NCBI GenBank assembly: GCA_023662725.1 | Contig: JAMPIL010000001.1 | Span: forward strand, 1,258,449 to 1,322,448 | Direction: 5' to 3' | Origin: Ruminococcus flavefaciens | GTDB taxonomy: Bacteria; Bacillota; Clostridia; Oscillospirales; Ruminococcaceae | DNA length: 64,000 bases | In this document: positions 1 through 9,058 of the stretch, piece after piece | Position numbering within the stretch: the stretch's first letter is position 1 | How the letters are laid out: every line of letters begins with the position of its first letter | Position numbers and translations under genes: made by a program | The notes under the pieces: model-generated | Told to the model about the DNA's origin: nothing | Databases searched by the model: none | The model's input: the letters and a program-made list of their open reading frames with translations, nothing else

Positions 1-2
1 TC

Positions 3-281
3 AAAAAGCTGTCCGATCTTGCAGTCCGAAAAGACAGCGTTATCTATCCTTACTGGGAAAACGCCTCAAGAATAATTGAATTCAAACTCTCATACATTTA
101 CTCGGCACGAAAATGGCTCTTCACTATTCCAATACTGACCGCCCTCTGGCTTGCATTTCTGGGACTAAGATTCCTCCGTCGAAAAAAACAGCATATAAAA
201 AATGCCGTGGGACGTTTCTTTGATAAAATAAGAATCTCTCTCAGACATAAGATACATAAAAATACAAAAACAACTGATTGA
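3..281 (+). CDS. C-terminal end of a membrane protein (5' end outside window)
   Basis: An open frame enters from the left edge and stops at TGA 279-281, giving about 92 residues. It contains one clear hydrophobic segment (WLFTIPILTALWLAFLGLRF) followed by a strongly basic tail (RRKKQHIKN...), which predicts a single membrane helix with a cytoplasmic C-terminus. The stop is 19 bases before the next start and an RBS-like AAAGG lies between, so it is probably the upstream partner of the solute-binding lipoprotein in one operon. I do not recognise the family from this fragment. No start codon is visible because the gene begins outside the window. Confidence 0.7.
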   Translation, partial: KKLSDLAVRKDSVIYPYWENASRIIEFKLSYIYSARKWLFTIPILTALWLAFLGLRFLRRKKQHIKNAVGRFFDKIRISLRHKIHKNTKTTD

Positions 282-300
282 TCAAGAAAGGAAAAAAATT

Positions 301-2688
301 ATGAAAAGCAATCTGATCGGCCATATTACGGCTATCTCTTCATCAGCAGCAATTTTATTGTGCGCTGCTTCATGCGGAAAAAAAGAGAAAGAAGCGCCTA
401 AGGCGAGCGAACTTATCAACAATTCCTACCGTTCTGTTGAAATCGACTGCGATATAAATATTGAAAACGTCGATAAAATGTCTTACATCGGAGAATCCGA
501 TAAAATCTTTATCTCAGGCTACAATTACGATAAGGAAACGTATGAAAGCACTCCCGTTTTTTGCATAGCAGACACTGAATTCAGCAGCGTTCAGAATCTT
601 GATCTTAATATTCCCGCTCCTGAAAACGGTTATCTTAACATTAATACCTCCGTTTCCGATGGAAAGATATACGCTTTCGCAACAACTACGGATTACGGCG
701 ATTTCAAACTTCCGGACTATAGTTCAGAGGATTTTGATCCCGAAAAGTTTGACTATGAAGCTATGGAAAAAGCTGCGAAAACCTCTTACATCCTTTACTC
801 ATTTGACGAATCCGGCAGCCAGCTTTCCGTAACTGACGTAGATCTAACCGGCATAAGCGAAGAGGATGAAAACGAAAACGGCGGCATTAACATCGGAAAT
901 ATTTTCTCATGCGGCAACGACAAATTTATCGTTGAAACATACAGTATGGATCAATCATATTACCTCATGAATTCCGACGGAACTTTTTCCGGTAAACTCG
1001 AACTTGACGCATTTAACTGGATAAACAGCATATCCGCTGCTGCCGACGGAAATATCGCAGTTATGGGATATGGTGAAAAAGGTCCGGAGATACGTTTCGT
1101 TGATCCGTCAAATCTTTCTCAGGTAGGCGAAACTGTTGAACTCGATAATTTCAACGGTTCAAACACAATGATAAAAGGTACAGGCGATTACAGTCTTTAT
1201 ATGTCCGGCAGCACAGCTCTCTACGGTCTTAAAGACGGAAACATTGAGGAAATCGTAAACTGGCTGAATTCCGATATAAACGGCGATTATGTAAACTCTA
1301 TCATAGCTCTTGACAATGGCGACTTTATCGTTTATATCAACAACTGGCAGACAGATGAAAAAAGCTTCTGCCGCCTTACTAAAAGAGATACATCCGAGCT
1401 TGAAAACACAAAGGTTATAACCATAGCCGCTATGTATCCCGATAGCGATCTTATGGAAAAAATCACTGAATTCAATAAATCAAGCGATGAATACCGTTTC
1501 AGAATAAATGATTACAGCCAGTATTTCGAATACGATTCGGAATCAAACAAAACCATAAACACTCCTGAAAATCAGCTTAAAATGGATATTATAGCCGGTA
1601 AAGAGCCTGATATGATATACAACCCTGATAACTCGCTTCTAAGCGTTCTTGCTCCTAAGGGAACGTTTGCAGATCTGTATCAGTTCCTCGATAACGGCGG
1701 CAGCCTTTCAAGAGACGATCTTCTGCCGAATGTTCTTAAAGCCTATGAGATAGACGGAAAGCTTGTTTCAATTTCAAATTCATTCAGTATTTCAACATAT
1801 GGAGTAAAGAAAAAATATTTTGATAAAGACAGTTGGACTTTTGACGAAATGGTCGAGGTATATGACGGTCTTTCATCCAAAATGGACTTTATGGTAAACA
1901 ACTCTAAAGAAAACGTTTTTTCATTTCTTAGCTATAACACTGATTCATTTATTGACTATAAAAACGGAACATGCAATTTCGATTCTCCTGAATTTATCAA
2001 ATATCTTGAATTCTGTGATCGCTTCCCGAAAAATGATGATCTTATAAACTGGGATACAGCTACAGATGAGGAACTGCAGGAATACTGGAGCAAAACAGAA
2101 AACGCTGTTCGTGATGACAAATGCCTCCTTTCCGATATTTATTTATACGATTTTCGCAACTACGCAAGAATTAAACAAATGGATTTCGGCGAAGATCTGA
2201 GCCTTGTCGGAGCGCCTTCTTCAAACGGCAGCAGCTCTTATATTGTTCCTAACAACAAATTCTCAATTCTTGAAAGCTCGCCTTCTAAAGAAGCTTGCTG
2301 GCAGCTTATCTCCGGTTTCTTCTCAGAGGATTATTACTCGAAAAATAACTGGGGACTTCCTGTTCGTACTTCTGAATTTGAAAAACTGGCAGACGAAGCA
2401 ATGTCCCGTCCTTACTGGACAGACGAAAACGGCAACAAACAGGAGTACGATGACACCTACTATATCGGCGATAAGGAATATGTCATCAAACCTCTTACAC
2501 AGGAAGAAAGAGACTTTATCGTTGATTTCATCAAGAGCGTTTCAACTACCGCAAATTCCTACTCTTTAGACATTCAGCAAATAATAGAAGAAGAAGTACA
2601 AGCATTTTACAACGGTGAAAAAACAGCCGAAGAAACTGCTAAAATGATTCAGAATCGTGCTTCTATCCTCGTCAGCGAACAGAGCTGA
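301..2688 (+). CDS. Large extracellular solute-binding lipoprotein
   Basis: The 795-residue protein starts with a lipoprotein signal (hydrophobic core, then AASC with Cys25 as the likely lipidated residue). From about residue 375 to the end it looks like an ABC-type extracellular solute-binding protein (AAMYPDSDLMEKITEFNKSS opens this domain; later PDMIYNPDN and GLPVRTSEFE). The first 350 residues are extra compared with ordinary binding proteins (about 400-450 aa) and consist of repeating short beta-type segments, suggesting a propeller-like N-terminal domain. No permease or ATPase gene follows, so the partner transporter is elsewhere or the protein acts alone as a surface receptor. Start: ATG 12 bases after GAAAGG. 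The substrate cannot be told from sequence. Confidence 0.8.
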   Translation: MKSNLIGHITAISSSAAILLCAASCGKKEKEAPKASELINNSYRSVEIDCDINIENVDKMSYIGESDKIFISGYNYDKETYESTPVFCIADTEFSSVQNLDLNIPAPENGYLNINTSVSDGKIYAFATTTDYGDFKLPDYSSEDFDPEKFDYEAMEKAAKTSYILYSFDESGSQLSVTDVDLTGISEEDENENGGINIGNIFSCGNDKFIVETYSMDQSYYLMNSDGTFSGKLELDAFNWINSISAAADGNIAVMGYGEKGPEIRFVDPSNLSQVGETVELDNFNGSNTMIKGTGDYSLYMSGSTALYGLKDGNIEEIVNWLNSDINGDYVNSIIALDNGDFIVYINNWQTDEKSFCRLTKRDTSELENTKVITIAAMYPDSDLMEKITEFNKSSDEYRFRINDYSQYFEYDSESNKTINTPENQLKMDIIAGKEPDMIYNPDNSLLSVLAPKGTFADLYQFLDNGGSLSRDDLLPNVLKAYEIDGKLVSISNSFSISTYGVKKKYFDKDSWTFDEMVEVYDGLSSKMDFMVNNSKENVFSFLSYNTDSFIDYKNGTCNFDSPEFIKYLEFCDRFPKNDDLINWDTATDEELQEYWSKTENAVRDDKCLLSDIYLYDFRNYARIKQMDFGEDLSLVGAPSSNGSSSYIVPNNKFSILESSPSKEACWQLISGFFSEDYYSKNNWGLPVRTSEFEKLADEAMSRPYWTDENGNKQEYDDTYYIGDKEYVIKPLTQEERDFIVDFIKSVSTTANSYSLDIQQIIEEEVQAFYNGEKTAEETAKMIQNRASILVSEQS

Positions 2689-2735
2689 TAACTTAACTTT
2701 GAAATCCAGAAAATAAATACAACCTCCTTATGAGG

Positions 2736-2775
2736 TCCGCCGCATTCACAAAGGATGCGGCGGATTTCTTTTTAT
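2736..2775 (+). terminator. Rho-independent terminator after the solute-binding lipoprotein gene
   Basis: The arms TCCGCCGCAT (2736-2745) and ATGCGGCGGA (2755-2764) are exact inverse complements with a 9-base loop, followed by TTTCTTTTT. This is a textbook terminator for the + strand gene ending at 2688. Confidence 0.9.
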
Positions 2776-2787
2776 TCGGACAATAAA

Positions 2788-2821
2788 AATGCTTCATACC
2801 TTTTTATCGGTATGAAGCATT
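2788..2821 (-). terminator. Rho-independent terminator for the MntR-like gene
   Basis: The arms AATGCTTCATACC (2788-2800) and GGTATGAAGCATT (2809-2821) pair perfectly. Read on the minus strand the stem is followed by TTTTATTG, fitting termination just after the stop codon at 2827. It faces the terminator at 2736-2775, separating two convergent units. Confidence 0.8.
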
Positions 2822-2826
2822 AAAAA

Positions 2827-3210
2827 TTATCCTTTTTTACTCACAGTTCTTCTGACAACCTTTTTAAGCCGTTCACAAGTATCTTTCGGGAACTCGATAA
2901 TAAATTTTATCGCCTGATCATGAGCCTCGTCGGAAGGTAGTTTCAGAAAATTATGAAAAAATATATAAACTTCATTAAAGGTGGAAAAAATTTCATTGGC
3001 AGCTTCTTCTCCCTCCGGCGTAAGAACAACGCTGTTGCAGAAATCCTCATAAACGAGTCCGGATTTAGCGAGACACCGAAGCATCTTGCTCACACTTGGT
3101 CTTGAAACTCCAAGATGATGAGATATATTCACACAGCGAACGCATTCGTTTTCGTCCGAAAGCTCTTTTATAGCGACAAGATATTTTATCTGTCCGGCGC
3201 ACTTCTTCAT
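2827..3210 (-). CDS. MntR/DtxR-fold transcriptional regulator lacking canonical metal ligands
   Basis: The 127-residue protein has the DtxR/MntR layout: an N-terminal winged helix-turn-helix (HLGVSRPSVSKMLRCLAKSG, about 32-51; wing at VVLTPEGEEAA) followed by a helical dimerisation domain. Family members repress or activate metal-uptake genes in response to Mn or Fe. Aligned by eye with B. subtilis MntR, the metal-binding positions Asp8, Glu11, His77, Glu99, Glu102 and His103 fall on Lys, Val, Tyr, Lys, Ile and Glu, so the usual binuclear site seems absent. It may sense something else or be constitutive. It is monocistronic, between its own terminator and repeat E; an AAGGAGG ribosome site precedes the ATG. 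No transporter gene adjoins it. Confidence 0.75.
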   Translation of the reverse strand: MKKCAGQIKYLVAIKELSDENECVRCVNISHHLGVSRPSVSKMLRCLAKSGLVYEDFCNSVVLTPEGEEAANEIFSTFNEVYIFFHNFLKLPSDEAHDQAIKFIIEFPKDTCERLKKVVRRTVSKKG

Positions 3211-3261
3211 CCTTTTTCCTCCTTATTAATACATGACGAAAGTATTTATTTTTGTTCATGT

Positions 3262-3410
3262 GTATTAAGGGGACTACGTCCCCTTTGGAAACCCGGTATT
3301 AATCATTATAAATCCTCGCACAAGAGATTTATAATGATTAGAGCTATGCCCGATGAATCAATAACTCTTTAACAAGAGTAAGTGGAACAAAATATACCTT
3401 ATACATATGA
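3262..3410 (-). repeat. Modular hairpin repeat, copy E
   Basis: This copy of the dispersed element fills the gap between the mntR-like gene and pgsA and is oriented on the minus strand. Its central hairpin has perfect 15-base arms (TAATCATTATAAATC 3300-3314, GATTTATAATGATTA 3326-3340) with an 11-base loop. On one side lies the GGGCAT...CTAAT module (3340-3351) and a TTTTGTTCC-type left segment; on the other the ATACCGGGTTTCCAAAGG module and a GGGGAC/GTCCCC hairpin (3269-3283). The CCAAAGGG hairpin and the GGGGAC hairpin are fused here, as if the bases between them had been deleted. The ends are approximate because the terminal inverted repeats are decayed. Confidence 0.8.
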
Positions 3411-3430
3411 TCAAAATAAATACGATATTA

Positions 3431-4015
3431 TTATTTATCCGAATCAATAAGATTCCAGTAGCCCTTTAAATACACTGCTCCGGACAAAATAGTAAGAGCT
3501 GTCGATATCCAGATAAGAATTGGGATTACAACATTATCTACGGCAGATTTTACTCCGCAAGCAATACCAAAATCGAAATCATGGCACAAGCTGAGCCAGA
3601 AAAGTACTCCGACTATAGTTGCCATTGTAAACGCAGTTTTAAGCTTCCCCCATATTCCGGCAGCTACAACGATTCCGCTGTCTGCGGCAAGAAGTCTTAA
3701 ACCGGAAACCATGAATTCTCTTGCACTGATTATGATAAGAGGAATAGCTCCCATTTTAACGTCATCCAGCTCGACAAAAACGGTCAGGGCGGCTATAACA
3801 AGAACTTTATCCGCAAGCGGATCGAGAAATTTTCCGAAGTTTGTTACAAGGTTATTTTTTCTTGCGATATTGCCGTCAAGAGCATCGGTTATAGAAGCTC
3901 CTGCAAATATCACAAGCGCTATAAGATAGTGAAACGGCATTTTCAAATATATGAAAAGCAGGAAAAACGGAATTAAAAAAACTCTCAGCAACGTAAGCTT
4001 ATTTGGAAGATTCAT
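3431..4015 (-). CDS. pgsA: CDP-diacylglycerol--glycerol-3-phosphate 3-phosphatidyltransferase
   Basis: This membrane enzyme makes phosphatidylglycerol phosphate from CDP-diacylglycerol and glycerol 3-phosphate, the committed step to phosphatidylglycerol and cardiolipin. The protein (194 aa, normal length) is polytopic and carries the CDP-alcohol phosphotransferase signature D-x2-DG-x2-AR-x8-G-x3-D-x3-D, visible as DALDGNIAR...GKFLDPLAD around residues 43-68. It begins NLPNKLTLLRVFLIPFF, typical of the family. The start overlaps the last 17 bases of rimO, so it is translationally coupled as the last gene of the recA-region operon. The order recA-recX-rimO-pgsA is compact, with no internal promoter seen. 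Confidence 0.95.
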   Translation of the reverse strand: MNLPNKLTLLRVFLIPFFLLFIYLKMPFHYLIALVIFAGASITDALDGNIARKNNLVTNFGKFLDPLADKVLVIAALTVFVELDDVKMGAIPLIIISAREFMVSGLRLLAADSGIVVAAGIWGKLKTAFTMATIVGVLFWLSLCHDFDFGIACGVKSAVDNVVIPILIWISTALTILSGAVYLKGYWNLIDSDK

Positions 4016-5342
4016 TAACTATCACCTCTCCGATCAAATCATAATCAAGCGCTTCAGTAATTCTGATTTTAACATATTCGCCTATTTCAAGCGTTTTTTC
4101 TGATGTAAAAAAGACCTTTCCGTCTATATCAGGAGCATCAATAGCCGTTCTTCCGAACCAGCACTCGCCGAACCTGTCGAACCCCTCAACAACTGCTTCA
4201 AGCTCGCATCCCATCAGCTTTTCGTTATTTTCGGCGCTGATAAGCATCTGCTGTTCCATGATTATATCAGCACGTCTTGCAGCAGTTTCCTCGTCTATCT
4301 GATCGGGGAAATCGTACGATTTAGTTCCCTCCTCACGGGAATATGCAAAGCATCCGAGTCTGTCAAAGCGGACACGCTTAACAAATTCCGCAAGCTTTTC
4401 AAACTGCTCTTCAGTTTCACTCGGAAAGCCTGTTATAAGAGTAGTTCGCAGAATTATTCCCGGAACTTTTTCTCTTATGTGATCAAAAAGGGCTTCGAGC
4501 TTTTCTTCGTCGCCCCAGCGGTTCATACGGCTTAGAATATCGCCGTCGCAGTGCTGTATCGGAATTTCAAGGTACTTGACTAGTTTCTCTTCATCCGCAA
4601 TAGTTTCAAGCAGTTCGTCCGTGATACGTTCCGGATAGCAGTAGAGCGTTCTTATCCATTTAAGACCGTCTATGCGGCAAAGACGCTTGAGAAGCTCCGG
4701 AAGCTTCGATTCGCCGTAAATATCCTCGCCGTAGCGTGACGTATCCTGTGCGATCACGACAAGTTCAGTCACACCGTTTTCAGCAAGAAATTCAGCTTCT
4801 TTTATAAGCTCCTCAATAGGAACGCTGCGGAATTTTCCTCTTATCATGGGAATTGCACAGTAAGTACAGCAATTGCTGCATCCCTCGGCGGCTTTAAGAT
4901 ATGTGAAAAACGGCAGCGTTGAGATGATTCTCTCTCCGGTAAGCTCTGCGTCGAGCTTAGGAGCAAAATTCACATACTTTTCTCCGGCAAGAACATGATC
5001 GAGAACATCGACGATATCCTTATTATTCCCGATTCCGACAACAGCGTCGGCTTCGGGAAAAAGTTCTGCTGCTTCTTCTTTATATCTCTCGGTAAGGCAT
5101 CCGGTTATGATAATTTTTTTAAGCGAACCGTCCTCTTTAAGCTTTCCAAGCTCAAGAATAGTCTCGATAGCCTCTTCTTTCGCCGACTTGATAAATCCGC
5201 AAGTATTTACTACGGCAACATCGGCAAGCCCCGGTTCGGTAACAAGCTGGTATCCCCTGCTTTTCAGCTTATACAGCATTCTTTCGGAATCAACAAGATT
5301 TTTTGAACATCCAAGCGATACCATTCCAACTTTAACAGGCAT
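3999..5342 (-). CDS. rimO: Ribosomal protein uS12 (Asp) methylthiotransferase
   Basis: This radical-SAM enzyme adds a methylthio group to the conserved aspartate of ribosomal protein S12. The 447 residues show the full three-part layout: an N-terminal UPF0004 domain (GCSKNLVDSE; Cys12, Cys48 and Cys82 as iron-sulfur ligands), the radical-SAM core with C155-x3-C159-x2-C162, and a C-terminal TRAM domain. The GCSKN motif and length favour RimO over MiaB. Three bases separate it from recX upstream and it overlaps pgsA downstream. Confidence 0.95.
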   Translation of the reverse strand: MPVKVGMVSLGCSKNLVDSERMLYKLKSRGYQLVTEPGLADVAVVNTCGFIKSAKEEAIETILELGKLKEDGSLKKIIITGCLTERYKEEAAELFPEADAVVGIGNNKDIVDVLDHVLAGEKYVNFAPKLDAELTGERIISTLPFFTYLKAAEGCSNCCTYCAIPMIRGKFRSVPIEELIKEAEFLAENGVTELVVIAQDTSRYGEDIYGESKLPELLKRLCRIDGLKWIRTLYCYPERITDELLETIADEEKLVKYLEIPIQHCDGDILSRMNRWGDEEKLEALFDHIREKVPGIILRTTLITGFPSETEEQFEKLAEFVKRVRFDRLGCFAYSREEGTKSYDFPDQIDEETAARRADIIMEQQMLISAENNEKLMGCELEAVVEGFDRFGECWFGRTAIDAPDIDGKVFFTSEKTLEIGEYVKIRITEALDYDLIGEVIVNESSK

Positions 5343-5345
5343 TTG

Positions 5346-5975
5346 TCAGTCCTCCAGATAACTTTCAAAATATTCTCTGACAGCACGGTTTATTTCATCG
5401 AAACCGTAACCGTATCTTACCAGCGCACTTTTGACCTTTTCAACAGATTTTCGGTCGGTTTTATCGGTAAGAAACCTTGCGTGTTTCGTTTCAAGAAGCG
5501 TCATCAGATTTTCGCCGAAAACCTCGGCGTATGGTTCAAGAGCGTCCTCGGCTGTAAATTCGCCTATGCCCTTTCTTATTATCTCACGCTTTGCCCTGCG
5601 ATAGCCGAACCTTTTAGTTTCGACAAATTTTCTTGCGAGTTTTTCGGCATATCTTTCATCGTCGATAATACCGTTTTTCTCCAATTTATCGGCAACCGCA
5701 CTGCAAAGCGATTCATTTTTATAATTTGAAACAAGCTTATCAACCATCTCTTTTCGGGAATAATCCCTGTAATCGAGAAGATACAGCGCACGCTGATATG
5801 CTCTTCTGAAATTTGAAGAGTAAATGATTTTTCTAAGCTCATCCCGTTCAAGCTTCATGCCGGAGCGTATGGAAAAATCAGCAATAATATCGGCATGAAG
5901 ATAGATTTTCCGCTCGTTATCAAGCTCTACCTCATAGGTTGAGCCTTTATATTTTGCTACGGAGGTTATTTCCAT
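5346..5975 (-). CDS. recX: RecA regulator RecX
   Basis: RecX modulates RecA filaments by binding in the filament groove. The 209-residue protein consists of the helical three-helix repeats typical of the family (ALYLLDYRDYSRKEMVDKL; DERYAEKLARKFVETKRFG; GYGFDEINRAVREYF). The N-terminus (ITSVAKYKGSTYEVELDN) matches the longer Firmicutes forms. It lies 3 bases after the recA stop and 3 bases before rimO, so it is certainly co-transcribed with recA. Confidence 0.92.
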   Translation of the reverse strand: MEITSVAKYKGSTYEVELDNERKIYLHADIIADFSIRSGMKLERDELRKIIYSSNFRRAYQRALYLLDYRDYSRKEMVDKLVSNYKNESLCSAVADKLEKNGIIDDERYAEKLARKFVETKRFGYRRAKREIIRKGIGEFTAEDALEPYAEVFGENLMTLLETKHARFLTDKTDRKSVEKVKSALVRYGYGFDEINRAVREYFESYLED

Positions 5976-5978
5976 AAA

Positions 5979-7211
5979 TTATTCTTCAACGGGAGTAAAT
6001 TCCTCGAAATCCTCTTCAATATCGGCAAGAATATCGCTGGAATCCATAGAAGCTCCGTTTTCCTCGGATGTTTCTGAAGAATCTGAATAATCGTCTGAAA
6101 ATTCTTCTTCGAATTCGCCCTCGGATTTTTTTCCGGATTTCTTGCCCTTTTTCTCCTTTTTGGGAGCGATTGCCTGAAGCTCATCCTTACGGGCAAGGAT
6201 CTGTTCTTCGATCTCTTTCATAAGAGCCTCGTCATTTTTAAGAACTTCCTTAACGTTATCACGTCCCTGACCAAGCTTCTGATCCTTATAACTGAACCAC
6301 GAACCGCCTTTTTTCACGATCTCAAGATCAACGGCAAGATCGAGTACCTCTCCGGTTCTTGAAATTCCCTGACCATACATCATATCGAACTGACATTCCT
6401 TAAACGGCGGAGCAACCTTATTCTTAACAACTTTACACTTCGTTGAAGCTCCGATAATTTCATTGCCGGATTTAATTACTTCGCCCTTTCTGACCTCGAT
6501 TCTTACAGAGGAATAGAATTTAAGCGCTCTTCCGCCTGGAGTTGTTTCGGGATTGCCGTACATTACTCCGATCTTCTCACGAATCTGGTTAATAAAGATT
6601 GCAACGCAGTTTGATTTTGAAATAGCAGCCGTAAGCTTTCTCATAGCCTGAGACATGAGTCTTGCGAGCTGACCAACGTGAAGATCGCCCATTTCGCCGT
6701 CGATCTCGGCTCTTGTAGTCATAGCGGCGATCGAATCGAGAACGATAACGTCAATTGCTCCGGAGCGTATAAGAGCTTCGGCAATTTCAAGAGCCTGCTC
6801 GCCGCTGTCGGGCTGAGAAACGAGAAGATTTTCTATATTAACTCCCAAAGCCTGAGCATAAACAGGATCGAGAGCGTGTTCAACGTCGATAAAAGCGACT
6901 TCGCCGTCCATTTTCTGAGCCTGAGCGATAATGGAAAGAGCAACCGTAGTTTTACCCGAACTTTCAGGACCGTATATCTCAACGATTCTTCCTCTCGGCA
7001 CTCCTCCGATTCCAAGAGCCATGTCAAGAGTCATCGAGCCTGTCGGGATAGCGTCAACGTTAAGGGTTTTGGACTGCCCGAGACGCATTACTGCTCCTGC
7101 GCCGTATTTCTTTTCGATCTGCTTCAAAGCGCCGTCGAGGGCAGCTTTTTTGTCCTCTTTAGTCGTTGCCTGAACGACAGCAGGCTTTTTTGCAAGTTCT
7201 TTTTTTGCCAT
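5979..7211 (-). CDS. recA: Recombinase RecA with extended acidic tail
   Basis: RecA is the ATP-dependent strand-exchange protein of homologous recombination and the SOS co-protease. The Walker [10 protein letters not shown] is at residues 81-89; the signature [14 protein letters not shown] and the DNA-binding loop region around [13 protein letters not shown] are present. At 410 residues it is about 50-60 longer than the usual 340-355. The extra part is a lysine-rich block ([13 protein letters not shown]) followed by a Ser/Glu/Asp-rich tail. A GGAGGAA ribosome site precedes the ATG. Only 17 bases separate it from prmC and no LexA operator is recognisable in that gap, so expression probably depends on read-through or on a promoter inside prmC. 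Confidence 0.97.
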   Translation of the reverse strand: MAKKELAKKPAVVQATTKEDKKAALDGALKQIEKKYGAGAVMRLGQSKTLNVDAIPTGSMTLDMALGIGGVPRGRIVEIYGPESSGKTTVALSIIAQAQKMDGEVAFIDVEHALDPVYAQALGVNIENLLVSQPDSGEQALEIAEALIRSGAIDVIVLDSIAAMTTRAEIDGEMGDLHVGQLARLMSQAMRKLTAAISKSNCVAIFINQIREKIGVMYGNPETTPGGRALKFYSSVRIEVRKGEVIKSGNEIIGASTKCKVVKNKVAPPFKECQFDMMYGQGISRTGEVLDLAVDLEIVKKGGSWFSYKDQKLGQGRDNVKEVLKNDEALMKEIEEQILARKDELQAIAPKKEKKGKKSGKKSEGEFEEEFSDDYSDSSETSEENGASMDSSDILADIEEDFEEFTPVEE

Positions 7212-7228
7212 GATCTGTATTCCTCCGT

Positions 7229-8095
7229 TTATGTAAATGAATTTATTTTTTTACCTGAAATCGTTCTTATGATTTCTCCTGCGTCTTTTTGGAGCGTGAT
7301 ATCTGTAAAATTGTTTTCCGCTAAGATCTCACTGACAGCCAAATGCTGTCCCATGCCGAATTCATAAAGAAGATATCCGCCTGTTTTAAGCGAATTTTTC
7401 CACATTGCTGTAAGCCGGCGGTAAAATCCAAGACCGTCATTGCCTCCGAAAAGAGCAAGCTCCGGCTCGAAAGCGACTTCCCTTTGAAGTTCCTTCATTT
7501 CCTCTCCGGTAAGATATGGCGGATTGCTTACGATTATGTCGAAATCAGAAAGACTCCGCTGAAGATTTTCGTCAAGAACATCCCCCTGAATAATCGTTAT
7601 ATCAGCGTTGTTAAGCTCTGCATTCTGCTTCAGATACTTAATTGCTGCATCCGATATTTCAACAGCAACAACCTCGGCTTCGGGAATTTCTTTTTTCAAA
7701 GTGACTGCAATACATCCGCTTCCGCTGCAAGGATCTATGATTTTCGGGGATTTGTTTCCCATTTGACGGCAAACCGCCAAAGTCTGCTCAATGAGCGTTT
7801 CCGTATCGGGACGAGGAATAAGAACTCCCGTCCCAACCTTGAACGGATAGCCGTAAAACTCCCATTCGCCGAGAAGATACTGCAACGGATATCCCTCGCT
7901 TCTTCTGCGGACAAGTTCCATTATTTTATCGGAAAGCTCCGGTGGAACGTCTTTATTTTTGTCTGTGACGAGTATCGGATTTCTCTCTCCCAGCATATCC
8001 TGAAAAATACAGAGAGTATCAAATCTTGCAGTATCTATCCCCTTTTCTTCGAGGACACTGCGGCACTGCTCAAACAGAGCATATCGGCTTACCAA
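7229..8095 (-). CDS. prmC: Peptide chain release factor N5-glutamine methyltransferase
   Basis: PrmC methylates the glutamine of the GGQ motif in release factors RF1 and RF2. The 288-residue protein has the family N-terminal helical domain ([17 protein letters not shown]), the SAM-binding motif [10 protein letters not shown] (121-130) and the catalytic NPPY (191-194). The start is TTG at 8095 with AGGAGG a few bases upstream; it overlaps the stop of the DUF1385 gene by 7 bases, indicating coupling. It directly precedes recA. Confidence 0.93.
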   Translation of the reverse strand: MVSRYALFEQCRSVLEEKGIDTARFDTLCIFQDMLGERNPILVTDKNKDVPPELSDKIMELVRRRSEGYPLQYLLGEWEFYGYPFKVGTGVLIPRPDTETLIEQTLAVCRQMGNKSPKIIDPCSGSGCIAVTLKKEIPEAEVVAVEISDAAIKYLKQNAELNNADITIIQGDVLDENLQRSLSDFDIIVSNPPYLTGEEMKELQREVAFEPELALFGGNDGLGFYRRLTAMWKNSLKTGGYLLYEFGMGQHLAVSEILAENNFTDITLQKDAGEIIRTISGKKINSFT

Positions 8096-9057
8096 CGGTC
8101 CTCCTCCTTATCCTCGGGGATGCAGGGTGTGAGAGCAGCGATAGCAATTTCGATCATGCTGTCGTCAGGCTCACGTGTAGTAAGCCTCTGCATGGCAAGT
8201 CCGGGCGCGGAAAGAATTTTTGTGAACGCATTGTCATTGTTTCCGGCAAGTCGGATGCATTCGTAAGAAAGTCCGACTACAAGCGGAAGAAGAACGAGAG
8301 AAGCGATGATTCTCTGCCATGTTACGGTAAACGGAACAAAACACATCACAAATATGCTTATGATAAGAACGATGAAAATAAAACTTGTTCCGCACCGCTT
8401 ATGAAATCTTGTCTGCTTTCTCACGTTTTCGACAGTCAGAGGAAGCTCCGCCTCATGACAGGCAATCGTTTTATGCTCCGCACCGTGATACATATATTGA
8501 CGCTTGATATCCTTCATAAGTCCTACCAGAGCCATATATGCCACGAAAATGGCTATCTTTACAACACCCTCGACAATAGAGCGTACAATGCGGTGTTCTG
8601 TGATTCCCGGAATAAATCCCGTTAACCATTTTGGAAGAAACACGAATAGTCCGACCGCCATAACCAGACCGATAACTACTCCGATATACATAAAAATATC
8701 GAATATTCCCGATGAAGAATCCTTCTCACCCTTATCTGAAGCGGACTTGGATTTCTCTTTTTCGTCCTCCTCTTCTTCGGGCATCTGCTTTTCGGCAGAT
8801 TTCATCATATATTTATATCCTTTTACAAGAGATATAACGAAACTACAGCAGCCCCGGATTATAGGTGTTTTTTTATACCACGGAGCATTTTTTCCGTTAT
8901 TTTCCTCCCATGTTTCAAGGTCGATGCTTCCGTCGGGCAGACGGCAAGCCATGGCTCCTGTATCAGGGCCGAGCATCATAATTCCCTCGATAAGAGCTTG
9001 TCCTCCGATTTTTGATTTGAATTTTTCGTTGCTTTGAGACGTATTATTTTTACTCAT
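8089..9057 (-). CDS. DUF1385 (YqhQ-like) membrane protein
   Basis: The hallmarks of the DUF1385 family are present: GGQALIEGIMM near the N-terminus and HGAEHKTIACHEAELPLT with RCGTSF in the middle. Several membrane helices follow (VVIGLVMAVGLFVFLP; FIFIVLIISIFVMCFVPFTV). The biochemical function is unknown; the gene often lies next to prmC and prfA in Firmicutes. I chose the ATG at 9057 because AGGTG lies just before it and the histidine kinase stop ends two bases upstream; a longer frame starting at 9081 has no ribosome site. A Lys/Glu/Ser-rich cytoplasmic loop (about 95-120) is unusually charged. Confidence 0.88.
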   Translation of the reverse strand: MSKNNTSQSNEKFKSKIGGQALIEGIMMLGPDTGAMACRLPDGSIDLETWEENNGKNAPWYKKTPIIRGCCSFVISLVKGYKYMMKSAEKQMPEEEEDEKEKSKSASDKGEKDSSSGIFDIFMYIGVVIGLVMAVGLFVFLPKWLTGFIPGITEHRIVRSIVEGVVKIAIFVAYMALVGLMKDIKRQYMYHGAEHKTIACHEAELPLTVENVRKQTRFHKRCGTSFIFIVLIISIFVMCFVPFTVTWQRIIASLVLLPLVVGLSYECIRLAGNNDNAFTKILSAPGLAMQRLTTREPDDSMIEIAIAALTPCIPEDKEEDRW

Positions 9058-9058
9058 T

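Noticed and set aside
7212..7228. LexA/SOS operator before recA
   Set aside because: The 17-base prmC-recA gap contains only the ribosome site; no GAAC-N4-GTTC-type box was found there.
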